Both the position numbers and the translations under genes were made by a program. Positions 7,373-14,639 of a stretch of 64,000 nt of DNA are shown piece by piece; within the stretch, counting starts at the first letter, position 1, and every line of letters starts with the position of its first letter. Source of the DNA: Streptomyces showdoensis (GTDB lineage Bacteria; Actinomycetota; Actinomycetes; Streptomycetales; Streptomycetaceae); assembly GCF_039535475.1 (NCBI RefSeq), contig NZ_BAAAXG010000011.1, positions 1-64,000 on the forward strand, in the 5' to 3' direction. A model generated the notes under the pieces. The model did not search any database. It was given only the letters and a program-made list of their open reading frames with translations, and was not told the origin of the DNA.

Positions 7373-8854
7373 TCAGGCCACCCACTCCGGCAGCCCGGGG
7401 TCGGCGATGCGCGCCGGGGCGCCCGCCAGGGCCGCCGCGAGCCGCTCGGCCGCCGTCTCGTACACCTCGCCGGGCAGCGTGTACGGGATGCGCAGCCGGT
7501 GTTCGTGGGTACCGGGGTCCACCCCGAACCGGGCTCCGCCCTCGACCCGCACCCCGTGCCCGAGGGTCCGCGCCGCGAGCGGGGAGGCGATCGGGCGGCC
7601 CAGGTCGATCCAGAGGCACAGCCCGCCCGGCGGCAGCGTCCACCGCCATTCCGGCACGTGCCGGGCGAGCGCCGACACCAGTGCCTCCCTGCGCCGCCGC
7701 AGCTCCCGGGCGCGGTCCGGGAGGAGGGGGTCGATCCGGTCCATCAGGGCCACGGCGACCAGCTGGTCGAGGACCGAACCCGACAGGTCGTGGGTGATCC
7801 GCACCCGGGCCAGCTCCGTCACCATCCGGGAGGAGGCCCGCGCCCAGCCCACCCGCAGCCCGCCCCAGCAGCTCTTGCTGAGCGAGCCGACGCTGATGAT
7901 CTGCTCCGCCGTCCCGGGCCCGGCCGAGGCCGCGAACGGGCGGGGCGCCGGGACGTCCAGGGCGATGTCGGAGAGCGTCTCGTCCACGACCAGCCAGGTC
8001 CGGGTGGACCGGGCCGCGCCGGCCACCTCCCGCCGCTGCTCTTCCGGCATCAGGCGGCCGGTCGGGTTGTGGAAGTCGGGGATCAGGTAGGCGAGCCGGG
8101 GCGCGGTCTGCCGCAGCGCCGCCTCGATCAGGCCGCTGTCCCAGCCCGTCTCGGTGACCGGCACGGGGGTGATCCGCAGCCGGTGGTTGCGCATGGCGTC
8201 CAGGGCGTTGGTGTACGAGGGGTTCTCCGCCAGCACCCGGTCGCCGGGCCCGCCGAGCAGCGCGAGGGCCAGCGCCAGCGCCTGCTGGGCGCCGGTCGTC
8301 ACCAGGATCTGCTCCGGCCGGGTCGGCAGTCCCCGGGCGGAGTACCGGTCGGCGATGGCGGCGCGCAGTTCCGGCAGGCCGTACGGGTGGTAGCCCTGGG
8401 TGGTCGCGTAGCGGGGCAGTTCGGCGGAGGCGGCGGCCAGCGCCTCGGCGAGCACGCCCGCCGGGGCCTCGGGCGCGGCGAGCGCGAGATCGATCACGGA
8501 CCCGGTGTCGCCGTGGATCGCGGCGGGACCGATCGGCGACTGCCCCTCGGGGAGCGCCGTCCAGGTCCCCGCGCCCTGGCGGCTGTGCGCGTAACCGCTC
8601 TCCCTGAGCAGGTCGTACGCGGAGGTGACGGTGGTCCGGCTGACGCCGAGGGCCGTGGCGAGCTCGCGCTCGGCGGGCAGCCGCATCCGCAGCGCCACCC
8701 GTCCGTCGAGCAGCGTCTCGCGCACCGCCCGGGCCAGTTCCCGGTAGCCGAAGCGGCCCTCGGGCGGCGGGGTGAGCAGCGCCGCGAGCTGGCGGCCGCT
8801 CAGCATGCGGTCCGCGACGGTGACCACGGTACGGACCACTCGACCCTGTGCCAT
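7373..8854 (-). CDS. MocR-type regulator: GntR winged helix fused to an aminotransferase-like domain
   Basis: The 493-residue protein has an N-terminal winged helix (about residues 25-95; RLPAERELATALGVSRTTVT) and a fold-type I aminotransferase domain (about 120-480). The PLP lysine is the K of SVGSLSKSCWGGLRVGWA, and the substrate arginine region RIPYTLPG is present. MocR proteins use PLP as a sensor and usually control vitamin B6 or amino-acid genes. Start is the ATG at 8852-8854 behind GAGGAG with eight bases of spacing. The upstream region has an array of ATTGG/CCAAT boxes shared with a divergent small gene, so self-control and control of that gene are likely. Confidence 0.87.
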   Translation of the reverse strand: MAQGRVVRTVVTVADRMLSGRQLAALLTPPPEGRFGYRELARAVRETLLDGRVALRMRLPAERELATALGVSRTTVTSAYDLLRESGYAHSRQGAGTWTALPEGQSPIGPAAIHGDTGSVIDLALAAPEAPAGVLAEALAAASAELPRYATTQGYHPYGLPELRAAIADRYSARGLPTRPEQILVTTGAQQALALALALLGGPGDRVLAENPSYTNALDAMRNHRLRITPVPVTETGWDSGLIEAALRQTAPRLAYLIPDFHNPTGRLMPEEQRREVAGAARSTRTWLVVDETLSDIALDVPAPRPFAASAGPGTAEQIISVGSLSKSCWGGLRVGWARASSRMVTELARVRITHDLSGSVLDQLVAVALMDRIDPLLPDRARELRRRREALVSALARHVPEWRWTLPPGGLCLWIDLGRPIASPLAARTLGHGVRVEGGARFGVDPGTHEHRLRIPYTLPGEVYETAAERLAAALAGAPARIADPGLPEWVA

Positions 8855-8895
8855 GCCAATCACTCCTCATTGGCTCTGCTGTCCAGGCCAATAAG
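8855..8895. promoter_or_regulatory. ATTGG/CCAAT operator array in the MocR upstream region
   Basis: In about 40 bases three boxes occur: CCAAT near 8856-8860, ATTGG near 8869-8873 and CCAAT near 8889-8893. They form one short and one long inverted pair. MocR proteins typically bind repeated boxes by their own promoters, so this is a candidate operator. Confidence 0.45.
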
Positions 8896-8963
8896 GCTAC
8901 AGACTCCCGTCAAGTGGCCTGCGGGCCAGGGCAAGAGGAGCAGCAGGGGGAGAGGAGCACACC

Positions 8964-9182
8964 ATGTCCGGACACTTCACCGACCAGGACGAGAGGGCGT
9001 GGCAGCGGCGGGCGGAGCAGCAGGTCGCCGTGCCCTTGGACATCGGATCGTGGATCCAATCACTCCGGCGCGTGGTGCTCCACCGGGCCGCCCGCGCGGA
9101 GACGGCCTCCCCGTCGGCGACGGCCACCGTCACCGTTCCCGCCGCGCCCGTCGCCCGGCCCCGCTCCTGCGAGCCGGCATGA
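8964..9182 (+). CDS. Small hypothetical protein, translationally coupled to a universal stress protein
   Basis: The 72-residue basic protein is not recognised. It starts MSGHFTDQDERAWQRRAEQQ and ends with an Ala/Pro/Arg-rich tail. A strong site (GGGGAGAGGAG) precedes the ATG. Its stop overlaps the next start as ATGA (9179-9182), so it is expressed with the USP. It is divergent from the MocR gene. Confidence 0.6.
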   Translation: MSGHFTDQDERAWQRRAEQQVAVPLDIGSWIQSLRRVVLHRAARAETASPSATATVTVPAAPVARPRSCEPA

Positions 9183-9712
9183 GCAGGATCGTCGTCGGCG
9201 TGAGCGGCTCGCTCGCCTCGCTCGCCGCCCTGCGCCACGCCACCGCCCTCGCCCGCCGCGAGCGCGCCGAACTGCTCGCCGTCCTGGCCTGGGGGCCGCC
9301 GGAAGGGGAGGCGGCGTACGCCCGCACCCCCGACCGGGCCTGGGCGGGCATGTGGGCCGAGCACGCCCGGGCCGGGCTGACACGGGCCTTCGAGGACGCC
9401 CTGGGCGCCGCCCCCGAGGGGCTCGTCGTGGAGCGGCGCCTCGTGCGCGACGCTCCGGCCGCCGCCCTCTGCCGGGCGGCCGACCGCCCCGGTGACCTGC
9501 TCGTCCTCGGCACGACCACGGGCCGCGGCCGCCTCGGCGGACCGCGCCGACGGCCGGTGCTGCGGGCCGTCACGGCGCGGGCCGGGGGACCCGTCCTCGT
9601 GGTGCCGGGACCGGTGCTGCGCCGGGGCGAGGCCCGGGTCCTGCGGCGGCACGCCCGTGCCGCCGTCGTGGCGCCGGGGGAGTACCCGGCGCCCGCTCAG
9701 ACGACCGGCTGA
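9179..9712 (+). CDS. Single-domain universal stress protein (divergent)
   Basis: The 177-residue protein begins SRIVVGVSGSLASLAALRHA, the beta1/alpha1 start of the UspA fold, and has LLVLGTTTGRGRLGG, a degenerate form of the G-2x-G-9x-G(S/T) ATP loop. Because the loop is altered, ATP binding is doubtful. The gene overlaps the small upstream gene by four bases. Its stop lies 16 bases inside the 3' end of the convergent DUF6777 gene, an unusual tail overlap. Confidence 0.75.
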   Translation: MSRIVVGVSGSLASLAALRHATALARRERAELLAVLAWGPPEGEAAYARTPDRAWAGMWAEHARAGLTRAFEDALGAAPEGLVVERRLVRDAPAAALCRAADRPGDLLVLGTTTGRGRLGGPRRRPVLRAVTARAGGPVLVVPGPVLRRGEARVLRRHARAAVVAPGEYPAPAQTTG

Positions 9713-11253
9713 GGACCGGGGGCGCCCGGCGCGCCCGGCGCGGGCGGCGAGGTCGACGCGGAGGTCGAGGGAGAGGTCGACGCCGAGGTCGCGGCCGAAG
9801 CCGTCCCGGACCTGGTCGCGCTCTCGCTCGCCGAGGACGACGACGCCGCCGAGGACGAGGATCCCGTCGTCGTCAGGTTCGCCGGCTGCGACTGCGGACC
9901 CGAGGAATCCGAGGCGGGCGCCGACGAGGACGACGGGGACGACGACGAGGAGGACGGTGCCGACGGGGACGAGGACGACGTGGAGGGCGACGAGCTCGAC
10001 GAGGACGTCGACGGGCAGGGCGAGGGCGTGATGCCGCCGACCGGCGTCGGGGTCTCCGTCCCCGTGATCGTCACGCACGGCGGCGGGCTGATCGGCGAGG
10101 TGGACGGGGAGGTGGACGGGGAGGTCGAGGTGGACGTCGACGGTGACGTGGAGGGGGAGGTCGGGGGCGGCGGAGGCGTCGTGTGCTGGTCGTGACGGCC
10201 GGTGTCGCCCGGCTTCCTGGCGATCCAGCGGTCGTCGTGCGGGTCGTAGATCACGAAGATGTTGATGACCGTCACCGAGGGCTGCACGACCACCGTGTTG
10301 CTCGGCCGGTAGCCGGGCCAGGCCGCGCCGACCGGCTTCGGCGCCGACTGCGCGACCGGCGGCGTCAGCGGGTTGCCGCAGGCGCACCGCACCCGGGGCA
10401 CCCCGTGGTCGTCCACCAGGACGGCGGTGCCGGCCTGGAGCACGGACTGGAACCGGGTCGGGGCGCCGTTCTGGAAGCCGTGGTTGGTGACCCGGGTGTC
10501 GACGCGCAGCTGGAGCGAGGTCAGGGAGCGCAGATAGCCCGGGACCTCGGCGGCCGAGATGCCGAGGACCTGGGCGAAGGCCGCGTTCTTCGGGGGCTCG
10601 GCGGCCAGGAAGCGGATCTGCTGCTCGACGTCGCAGCTCGACGTGCGGTGGGTGCCGCCGTACAGACCCGGGGCCGAACCCGACACGCTGCGCGTGGCGT
10701 TGGTGTCGGTGCCGGTCTCGGGGGGCAGCGGGACGGGTGACATGGAGGCGCCGGGCGCGAGGGCCGTCGAGCGGGTGAAGGGGTGGGGGCCGGCGGCGGA
10801 GGTGTTCTGCAGGAAGACCTCGCCGCCGCCGGCGCCCGCCTCGTTCCCGCCGCCCCCGCCGTCGCCCCGGGTGAGGACCACGACGAGCGCGATCGCCGCC
10901 ACCAGGACGGCGGTGAGCGAGGCGACCTTCGGCACCGAACGCCACCACGGGCCCCCGCCGCCACCGCCCGCCGCGCCTCCGCCCGTACCGCCGGCACCGG
11001 ATCCGCCGCCGCCCTGGCCTCCGCCCGGAGCGCCGCCGGAGCCTCCCGGACCGCCGCCCCCGCCGGAACCGCTCCCGCCGGAACCGCTCCCGCCGGAGCT
11101 TCCGCCGGATCCGCCGCCGGAACCGTCGTACGGCGGCCCTGAAGGCGGTGGGGGCGTGGCCTGGCCGGGGCGCGTGGTCGGGCCCGAGAGGGGTCCCGAG
11201 GGAGGGCCGGCAGGGGGGACCGAGGGGGTGCCGGACGGCGGGTGGGAAGTCAC
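9697..11253 (-). CDS. DUF6777 domain protein: Gly-rich N-terminus, one membrane helix, Ser/Thr-rich extracellular tail
   Basis: The 518-residue protein has a cytoplasmic-looking Pro/Gly/Ser low-complexity segment (about 1-108), one transmembrane helix (VASLTAVLVAAIALVVVLT, about 115-133), a globular domain (about 145-345) and a mucin-like Ser/Thr/Pro tail to the C-terminus. The globular part includes RTSSCDVEQQIRFLAAEP and VRCACGNPLTPP with spaced cysteines, as in the DUF6777 family, whose role is unknown. It is probably anchored and exposed outside. The GTG at 11251-11253 is used, with a purine-rich leader. The tail is coded by short GC-rich repeats. Confidence 0.78.
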   Translation of the reverse strand: MTSHPPSGTPSVPPAGPPSGPLSGPTTRPGQATPPPPSGPPYDGSGGGSGGSSGGSGSGGSGSGGGGGPGGSGGAPGGGQGGGGSGAGGTGGGAAGGGGGGPWWRSVPKVASLTAVLVAAIALVVVLTRGDGGGGGNEAGAGGGEVFLQNTSAAGPHPFTRSTALAPGASMSPVPLPPETGTDTNATRSVSGSAPGLYGGTHRTSSCDVEQQIRFLAAEPPKNAAFAQVLGISAAEVPGYLRSLTSLQLRVDTRVTNHGFQNGAPTRFQSVLQAGTAVLVDDHGVPRVRCACGNPLTPPVAQSAPKPVGAAWPGYRPSNTVVVQPSVTVINIFVIYDPHDDRWIARKPGDTGRHDQHTTPPPPPTSPSTSPSTSTSTSPSTSPSTSPISPPPCVTITGTETPTPVGGITPSPCPSTSSSSSSPSTSSSSPSAPSSSSSSPSSSSAPASDSSGPQSQPANLTTTGSSSSAASSSSASESATRSGTASAATSASTSPSTSASTSPPAPGAPGAPGPQPVV

Positions 11254-11346
11254 GTTTTTCCCTTTCTTCCGTTCCGCGCCCATTGTGTGCGCCAACCGGG
11301 TCCCGCCCGCAAGCGGACCGCGCCCTCCGGTACTAGCGTGGGCGGG

Positions 11347-12768
11347 GTGAGCACCCCGCTCTCCACCCCAGCCGGCCCGCCCCCGGGCCCCCGCCCCCCG
11401 GGGCACCTCGTCCGTGACGCGGCGCTGGCGCTGCTCGCGGTCGCCGCCGGACTCGTGGCGATGGGCGTCGTCGCCGGCCTCGGACTGTGGGCCGCGGGCG
11501 CCGCGGACCTCCCCGGCGGCGCGGGCGCCTTCGTCGCCGTCCTCGCCGCGGTCGTCGTCATGGCCGCGGGCGGCCAGGTCGGCCTCGCCGGTGACGCCGG
11601 CGACCTCGCCGGCACCCAGGCCGAGATCACCGCCATGCCGCTCACCGTCACCCTGGTGGGCGCACTCGTCACCGGCTTCTGCTTCCTGCGCCCGCTGCGC
11701 CACCACGCCGTCGCCCGCAGCCGCGACCTGCTGTCCCTCGCCGTGCCGACCGTCCTGATCTGGCTGGCCGCGCTCGCGGGCCTCTCCGCGCTGGCCCGGC
11801 ACGACTTCCCGATCACCCTCGGCGGCGACACCTCCCAGGGCGGCGGCGACCTCGGCGACCTGTTCAGCGAGCTCCTGGACGCGGTGAACCCCTCCGTGGG
11901 CTTCCGCACCGACCTCGGCCCCACGCTCTTCTACGGCCTGCTGTGGATCCTCGGCGTCCTCGTCGTCGCCCTGCTCGTCTCCCGCCGGACCCCGCTGCCC
12001 GCCCGCCTCGTCCGCCACCACCAGGCCGTCCGCCCGGCCGCCTCCGCGATGCTGCTGCTCGTCCTCGCGTACGTGGTGATCGGCCTCGTGATCGGGATCG
12101 TCGTCGCCGCGACCAAGGGCCACGCGGCGCAGACCCTCGCCGTGCTCCTGCTCGGCCTGCCCAACGTCAGCTGGCTCGCCCTCGGCGTCGGCATCGGCGG
12201 TTCCTGGCAGGGCCGGGTCGACGGCCCGTTCGGGCTGCCCATGCCGCAGATCCTCGACGACGTGCTGCGCGGCGGGAACGGCGGCAAGGACCTGTCCACC
12301 CTCGACCTGTCCTCCCTCGCCTCCTACGACGCGCGCGCCTGGTGGCTGCTGCCGGTCGCGGCCGTCCTGGTGCTCGCCGCCGCCTTCGTGGCGGCCGTCC
12401 GCTCCCCGGCCCGCACGCGGCTCTGGCAGCACTCCCTCCACCTCGGGATCGCCTTCGCCCTCGCGATGCTCGTCGTCACCCCGCTCACCCTCGTCGAGGC
12501 GCGGTTCGGCCTCTCGATCCTCGGCATCGGCGAACTGGAGTCGCTCGGCGGCGAGGTCGTGCTCCGCCCGGACGTCTGGAAGACCGTCGGCCTCGCCCTG
12601 CTCTGGGGCCTGGTGGCCGGCTTCCTCGGCGGACTGCTCGCCACCCCCGTCCGCCGCCGCGGCGAGGTCGACGCCGGGCGGCCGAAGGACGCGGCGCCCC
12701 CGTCCGAGCCGCCGACACCGCCGGTACCGCCCACGCCGCCCGTGCCGCCGGGGCCGCCGGCCGGGTGA
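11347..12768 (+). CDS. Streptophobe-type polytopic membrane protein
   Basis: The 473-residue protein has about ten hydrophobic helices, a Pro-rich start and a Pro-rich end (PTPPVPPTPPVPPGPPAG). The pattern and length fit the actinobacterial streptophobe family of unknown function. The long soluble loop near residues 155-190 (GGDTSQGGGDLGDLFSELLD) and GGSWQGRVDGPFGLPMPQIL are family features. No ribosome site precedes the GTG at 11347; a TAGCGT box ends seven bases upstream, suggesting a leaderless message. It is divergent from the DUF6777 gene. Confidence 0.75.
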   Translation: MSTPLSTPAGPPPGPRPPGHLVRDAALALLAVAAGLVAMGVVAGLGLWAAGAADLPGGAGAFVAVLAAVVVMAAGGQVGLAGDAGDLAGTQAEITAMPLTVTLVGALVTGFCFLRPLRHHAVARSRDLLSLAVPTVLIWLAALAGLSALARHDFPITLGGDTSQGGGDLGDLFSELLDAVNPSVGFRTDLGPTLFYGLLWILGVLVVALLVSRRTPLPARLVRHHQAVRPAASAMLLLVLAYVVIGLVIGIVVAATKGHAAQTLAVLLLGLPNVSWLALGVGIGGSWQGRVDGPFGLPMPQILDDVLRGGNGGKDLSTLDLSSLASYDARAWWLLPVAAVLVLAAAFVAAVRSPARTRLWQHSLHLGIAFALAMLVVTPLTLVEARFGLSILGIGELESLGGEVVLRPDVWKTVGLALLWGLVAGFLGGLLATPVRRRGEVDAGRPKDAAPPSEPPTPPVPPTPPVPPGPPAG

Positions 12769-12817
12769 GGCCGTCACGGACCACGCTCGTCACCCCGCCC
12801 CACACCCTCACCGGTCC

Positions 12818-12869
12818 AACCGGTCCCTTCACCCGTCGAACCGGTCCCTTCACCGGTCGAACCGGTCCG
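12818..12869. repeat. 21-base tandem repeat across the kinase stop codon
   Basis: The unit AACCGGTCCCTTCACC(C/G)GTCG occurs twice (12818-12838 and 12839-12859) plus a partial copy. The kinase stop lies in the second copy, so changes in copy number would alter its C-terminus. Confidence 0.7.
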
Positions 12870-13995
12870 CCCCGTCCTCCCCGATCCGCCGGAACACCGG
12901 CCGCGCCCACGCCGGCGGCTCCGGCGGCGGCCCCTGCGGCCGGCCGCCGCCGTCGGTGTCGCGCGGCGGCTCCTTCGCCCGGGTCCCCCGTTCCAGCGCC
13001 GCCCGCAGCTCCATGACGAACTCCAGGCAGGTCCCGTAGCGCTCCTCGGGCGCCTTCGCCAGCGCCTTCCCGAGCACCGTGTCCGCCGCGTCCGGCAGCC
13101 CGGCCCGCACCTCCGACAGAGGGGGCGGCGGATCGTACTGCTGCGCCCACAGCACCGCGATGTCGTCGTCCCTGCGGAACGGCACCACCCCGGTGAGCAT
13201 CTCGAAGACCACGCAGCCCAGGCTGTAGACGTCGCAGCGGCCGTCCACCGGTTTGCCCGAGATCTGCTCGGGCGCCACGTAGTCCAGCGTGCCGACGAAC
13301 TGCCCCACCGTCGTGAAACCGGTCAGCGAGAGCGACTTCTTCGTCAGGCCGAAGTCGGTCAGGTACACGTGCTCCGGATGGTCCCGGTCGGTGCCCTCGG
13401 CCACCAGGATGTTGCCCGGCTTCACGTCCCGGTGCACCAGGTCGTGGGCGTGCGCCGCGTCCAGGGCGGACGCCACCTGGATGGCGATCCGCCCCGTCGT
13501 CACCGGGTCGAGCGCGCCCTCGCGGTCCTCCAGGGCCCGCAGGTCCTGCCCCGGCACGTACCGCATCGCGATGTACAGCATCCCCTCCGTCTCGCTCGCC
13601 TCGAAGACCGGCACGATGTGCGGGTGGTCGATCGACGCGGCCACCCGCGACTCGTGCGCGAAGCGCCTGCGGAAGGTGTCGTCGCGGGCCAGCTCGGGCG
13701 CGAGCAGCTTCAGCGCGACGGTCCGGTCGAGGTTCAGGTCGTGGGCCCGGTAGACCACCGCCATGCCGCCGCGCCCGATCTCCTCCTCGACCCGGTAGCC
13801 CGCGATCCGCTTGCCGATGAGCCCCGAGTCGCGGCCGACCGGCAGCGGGGCGAACTCCGTGTCCGGGGCCGTACCGGGGGCGGTGTCCGTGGGCACGGCC
13901 GGGGACGGGTTCGGGGGCGGGCCGGGAGGCGCGTGCGGGGGCGGGGCCGTCGGCCCGCCCGCGGCCGGATCCGGTGGCAGGTCCTGGCCCGTCAT
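12850..13995 (-). CDS. Soluble Ser/Thr protein kinase (Pkn2/PknF-like catalytic domain)
   Basis: The 381-residue protein carries a kinase domain (about 65-335) with all key motifs: glycine loop IGRGGMAVVYRA, VAIK-type lysine in VALKLLAP, HRDVKPGN, LTDFGLTKK and a GTLDYVAPEQI activation segment. A Pro-rich leader precedes it and the tail is short. No membrane helix is seen, so it is probably cytoplasmic or recruited by partners. Its start overlaps the stop of the upstream SH3-like gene as ATGA, and the gene before that encodes an FHA-ABC exporter. FHA domains bind phosphothreonine, so the kinase likely phosphorylates that exporter. Confidence 0.88.
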   Translation of the reverse strand: MTGQDLPPDPAAGGPTAPPPHAPPGPPPNPSPAVPTDTAPGTAPDTEFAPLPVGRDSGLIGKRIAGYRVEEEIGRGGMAVVYRAHDLNLDRTVALKLLAPELARDDTFRRRFAHESRVAASIDHPHIVPVFEASETEGMLYIAMRYVPGQDLRALEDREGALDPVTTGRIAIQVASALDAAHAHDLVHRDVKPGNILVAEGTDRDHPEHVYLTDFGLTKKSLSLTGFTTVGQFVGTLDYVAPEQISGKPVDGRCDVYSLGCVVFEMLTGVVPFRRDDDIAVLWAQQYDPPPPLSEVRAGLPDAADTVLGKALAKAPEERYGTCLEFVMELRAALERGTRAKEPPRDTDGGGRPQGPPPEPPAWARPVFRRIGEDGADRFDR

Positions 13996-14633
13996 CGGCC
14001 CTCACCCGTTCCGTCCGGGCCCACCACCCGCGTACGCGGCGCGCCGGGCGGCTCGGAGTCCAGCTGGGGCACGATCTGCGTCGGCTCGTGTGACGCGCCC
14101 GGCACCGGCCCGCCCGCCGACGGCGCCGAGGAGGCCGCGTACGTGCTCAGGCCGGTGCCGTCGCAGTACAGCCACCGCTCGTGCTCGGCGTCGTACAGCC
14201 ACAGCGACTCGCCGTCGACGACCATGCCCACCCGCAGCCCGCGCGTGCGCCGCCGGAACGTCTCGCCGTCCGCCCTGCCGCCGGCCAGCTCCTCCGCGGC
14301 CCGCCGGTAGCGGCCCAGGGCGTCCTCCGCGCGGGCGATCAGCGGCCGGGGGTCGGCGGTGCGGGTGAGCGGGCCGCCCGCGGCGGGCGGGTCGTCGGGC
14401 ACGGAGACGAGCAGGCGGGCGTCGACCCAGGCCGACCAGCCGTTGGAGCAGAGGATCCGCCCCCAGTCGCCGGCCCGGTCCACGAGCCGCACCGGCAGGA
14501 ACGCGTCGAGCGGCGCGGTCGGCAGCGACGGGTCGGGCGACTCCCAGGCGGACAGACCCTCGCGGGGCACGATGTGCGTGGGCCGGAAGTCGGGCACGTA
14601 CGAGGAACCGGAATCCGGTACGACGGTGTTCAC
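13992..14633 (-). CDS. Conserved hypothetical protein with an SH3-like segment, between kinase and FHA-ABC exporter
   Basis: The 213-residue protein has a block that reads like a bacterial SH3/SH3b fold (PLDAFLPVRLVDRAGDWGRI then SNGWSAWVDARLL, about 42-75) and a second beta-rich block (RVGMVVDGESLWLYDAEHER, about 130-150). A central helix lies between them. I do not recognise a named family. The GTG at 14631-14633 is six bases from the stop of the exporter gene and its stop overlaps the kinase start. The three genes are therefore one operon, and this protein is a candidate adaptor or substrate of the kinase. Confidence 0.65.
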   Translation of the reverse strand: MNTVVPDSGSSYVPDFRPTHIVPREGLSAWESPDPSLPTAPLDAFLPVRLVDRAGDWGRILCSNGWSAWVDARLLVSVPDDPPAAGGPLTRTADPRPLIARAEDALGRYRRAAEELAGGRADGETFRRRTRGLRVGMVVDGESLWLYDAEHERWLYCDGTGLSTYAASSAPSAGGPVPGASHEPTQIVPQLDSEPPGAPRTRVVGPDGTGEGR

Positions 14634-14639
14634 GGCACG

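Noticed and set aside
9697..12777. Very long open frame on the minus strand reading through the streptophobe gene
   Set aside because: Only the part up to 11253 has family features and a plausible start; the rest is antisense to a clear membrane protein gene and is rich in Gly, Glu and Arg as expected of a shadow frame.
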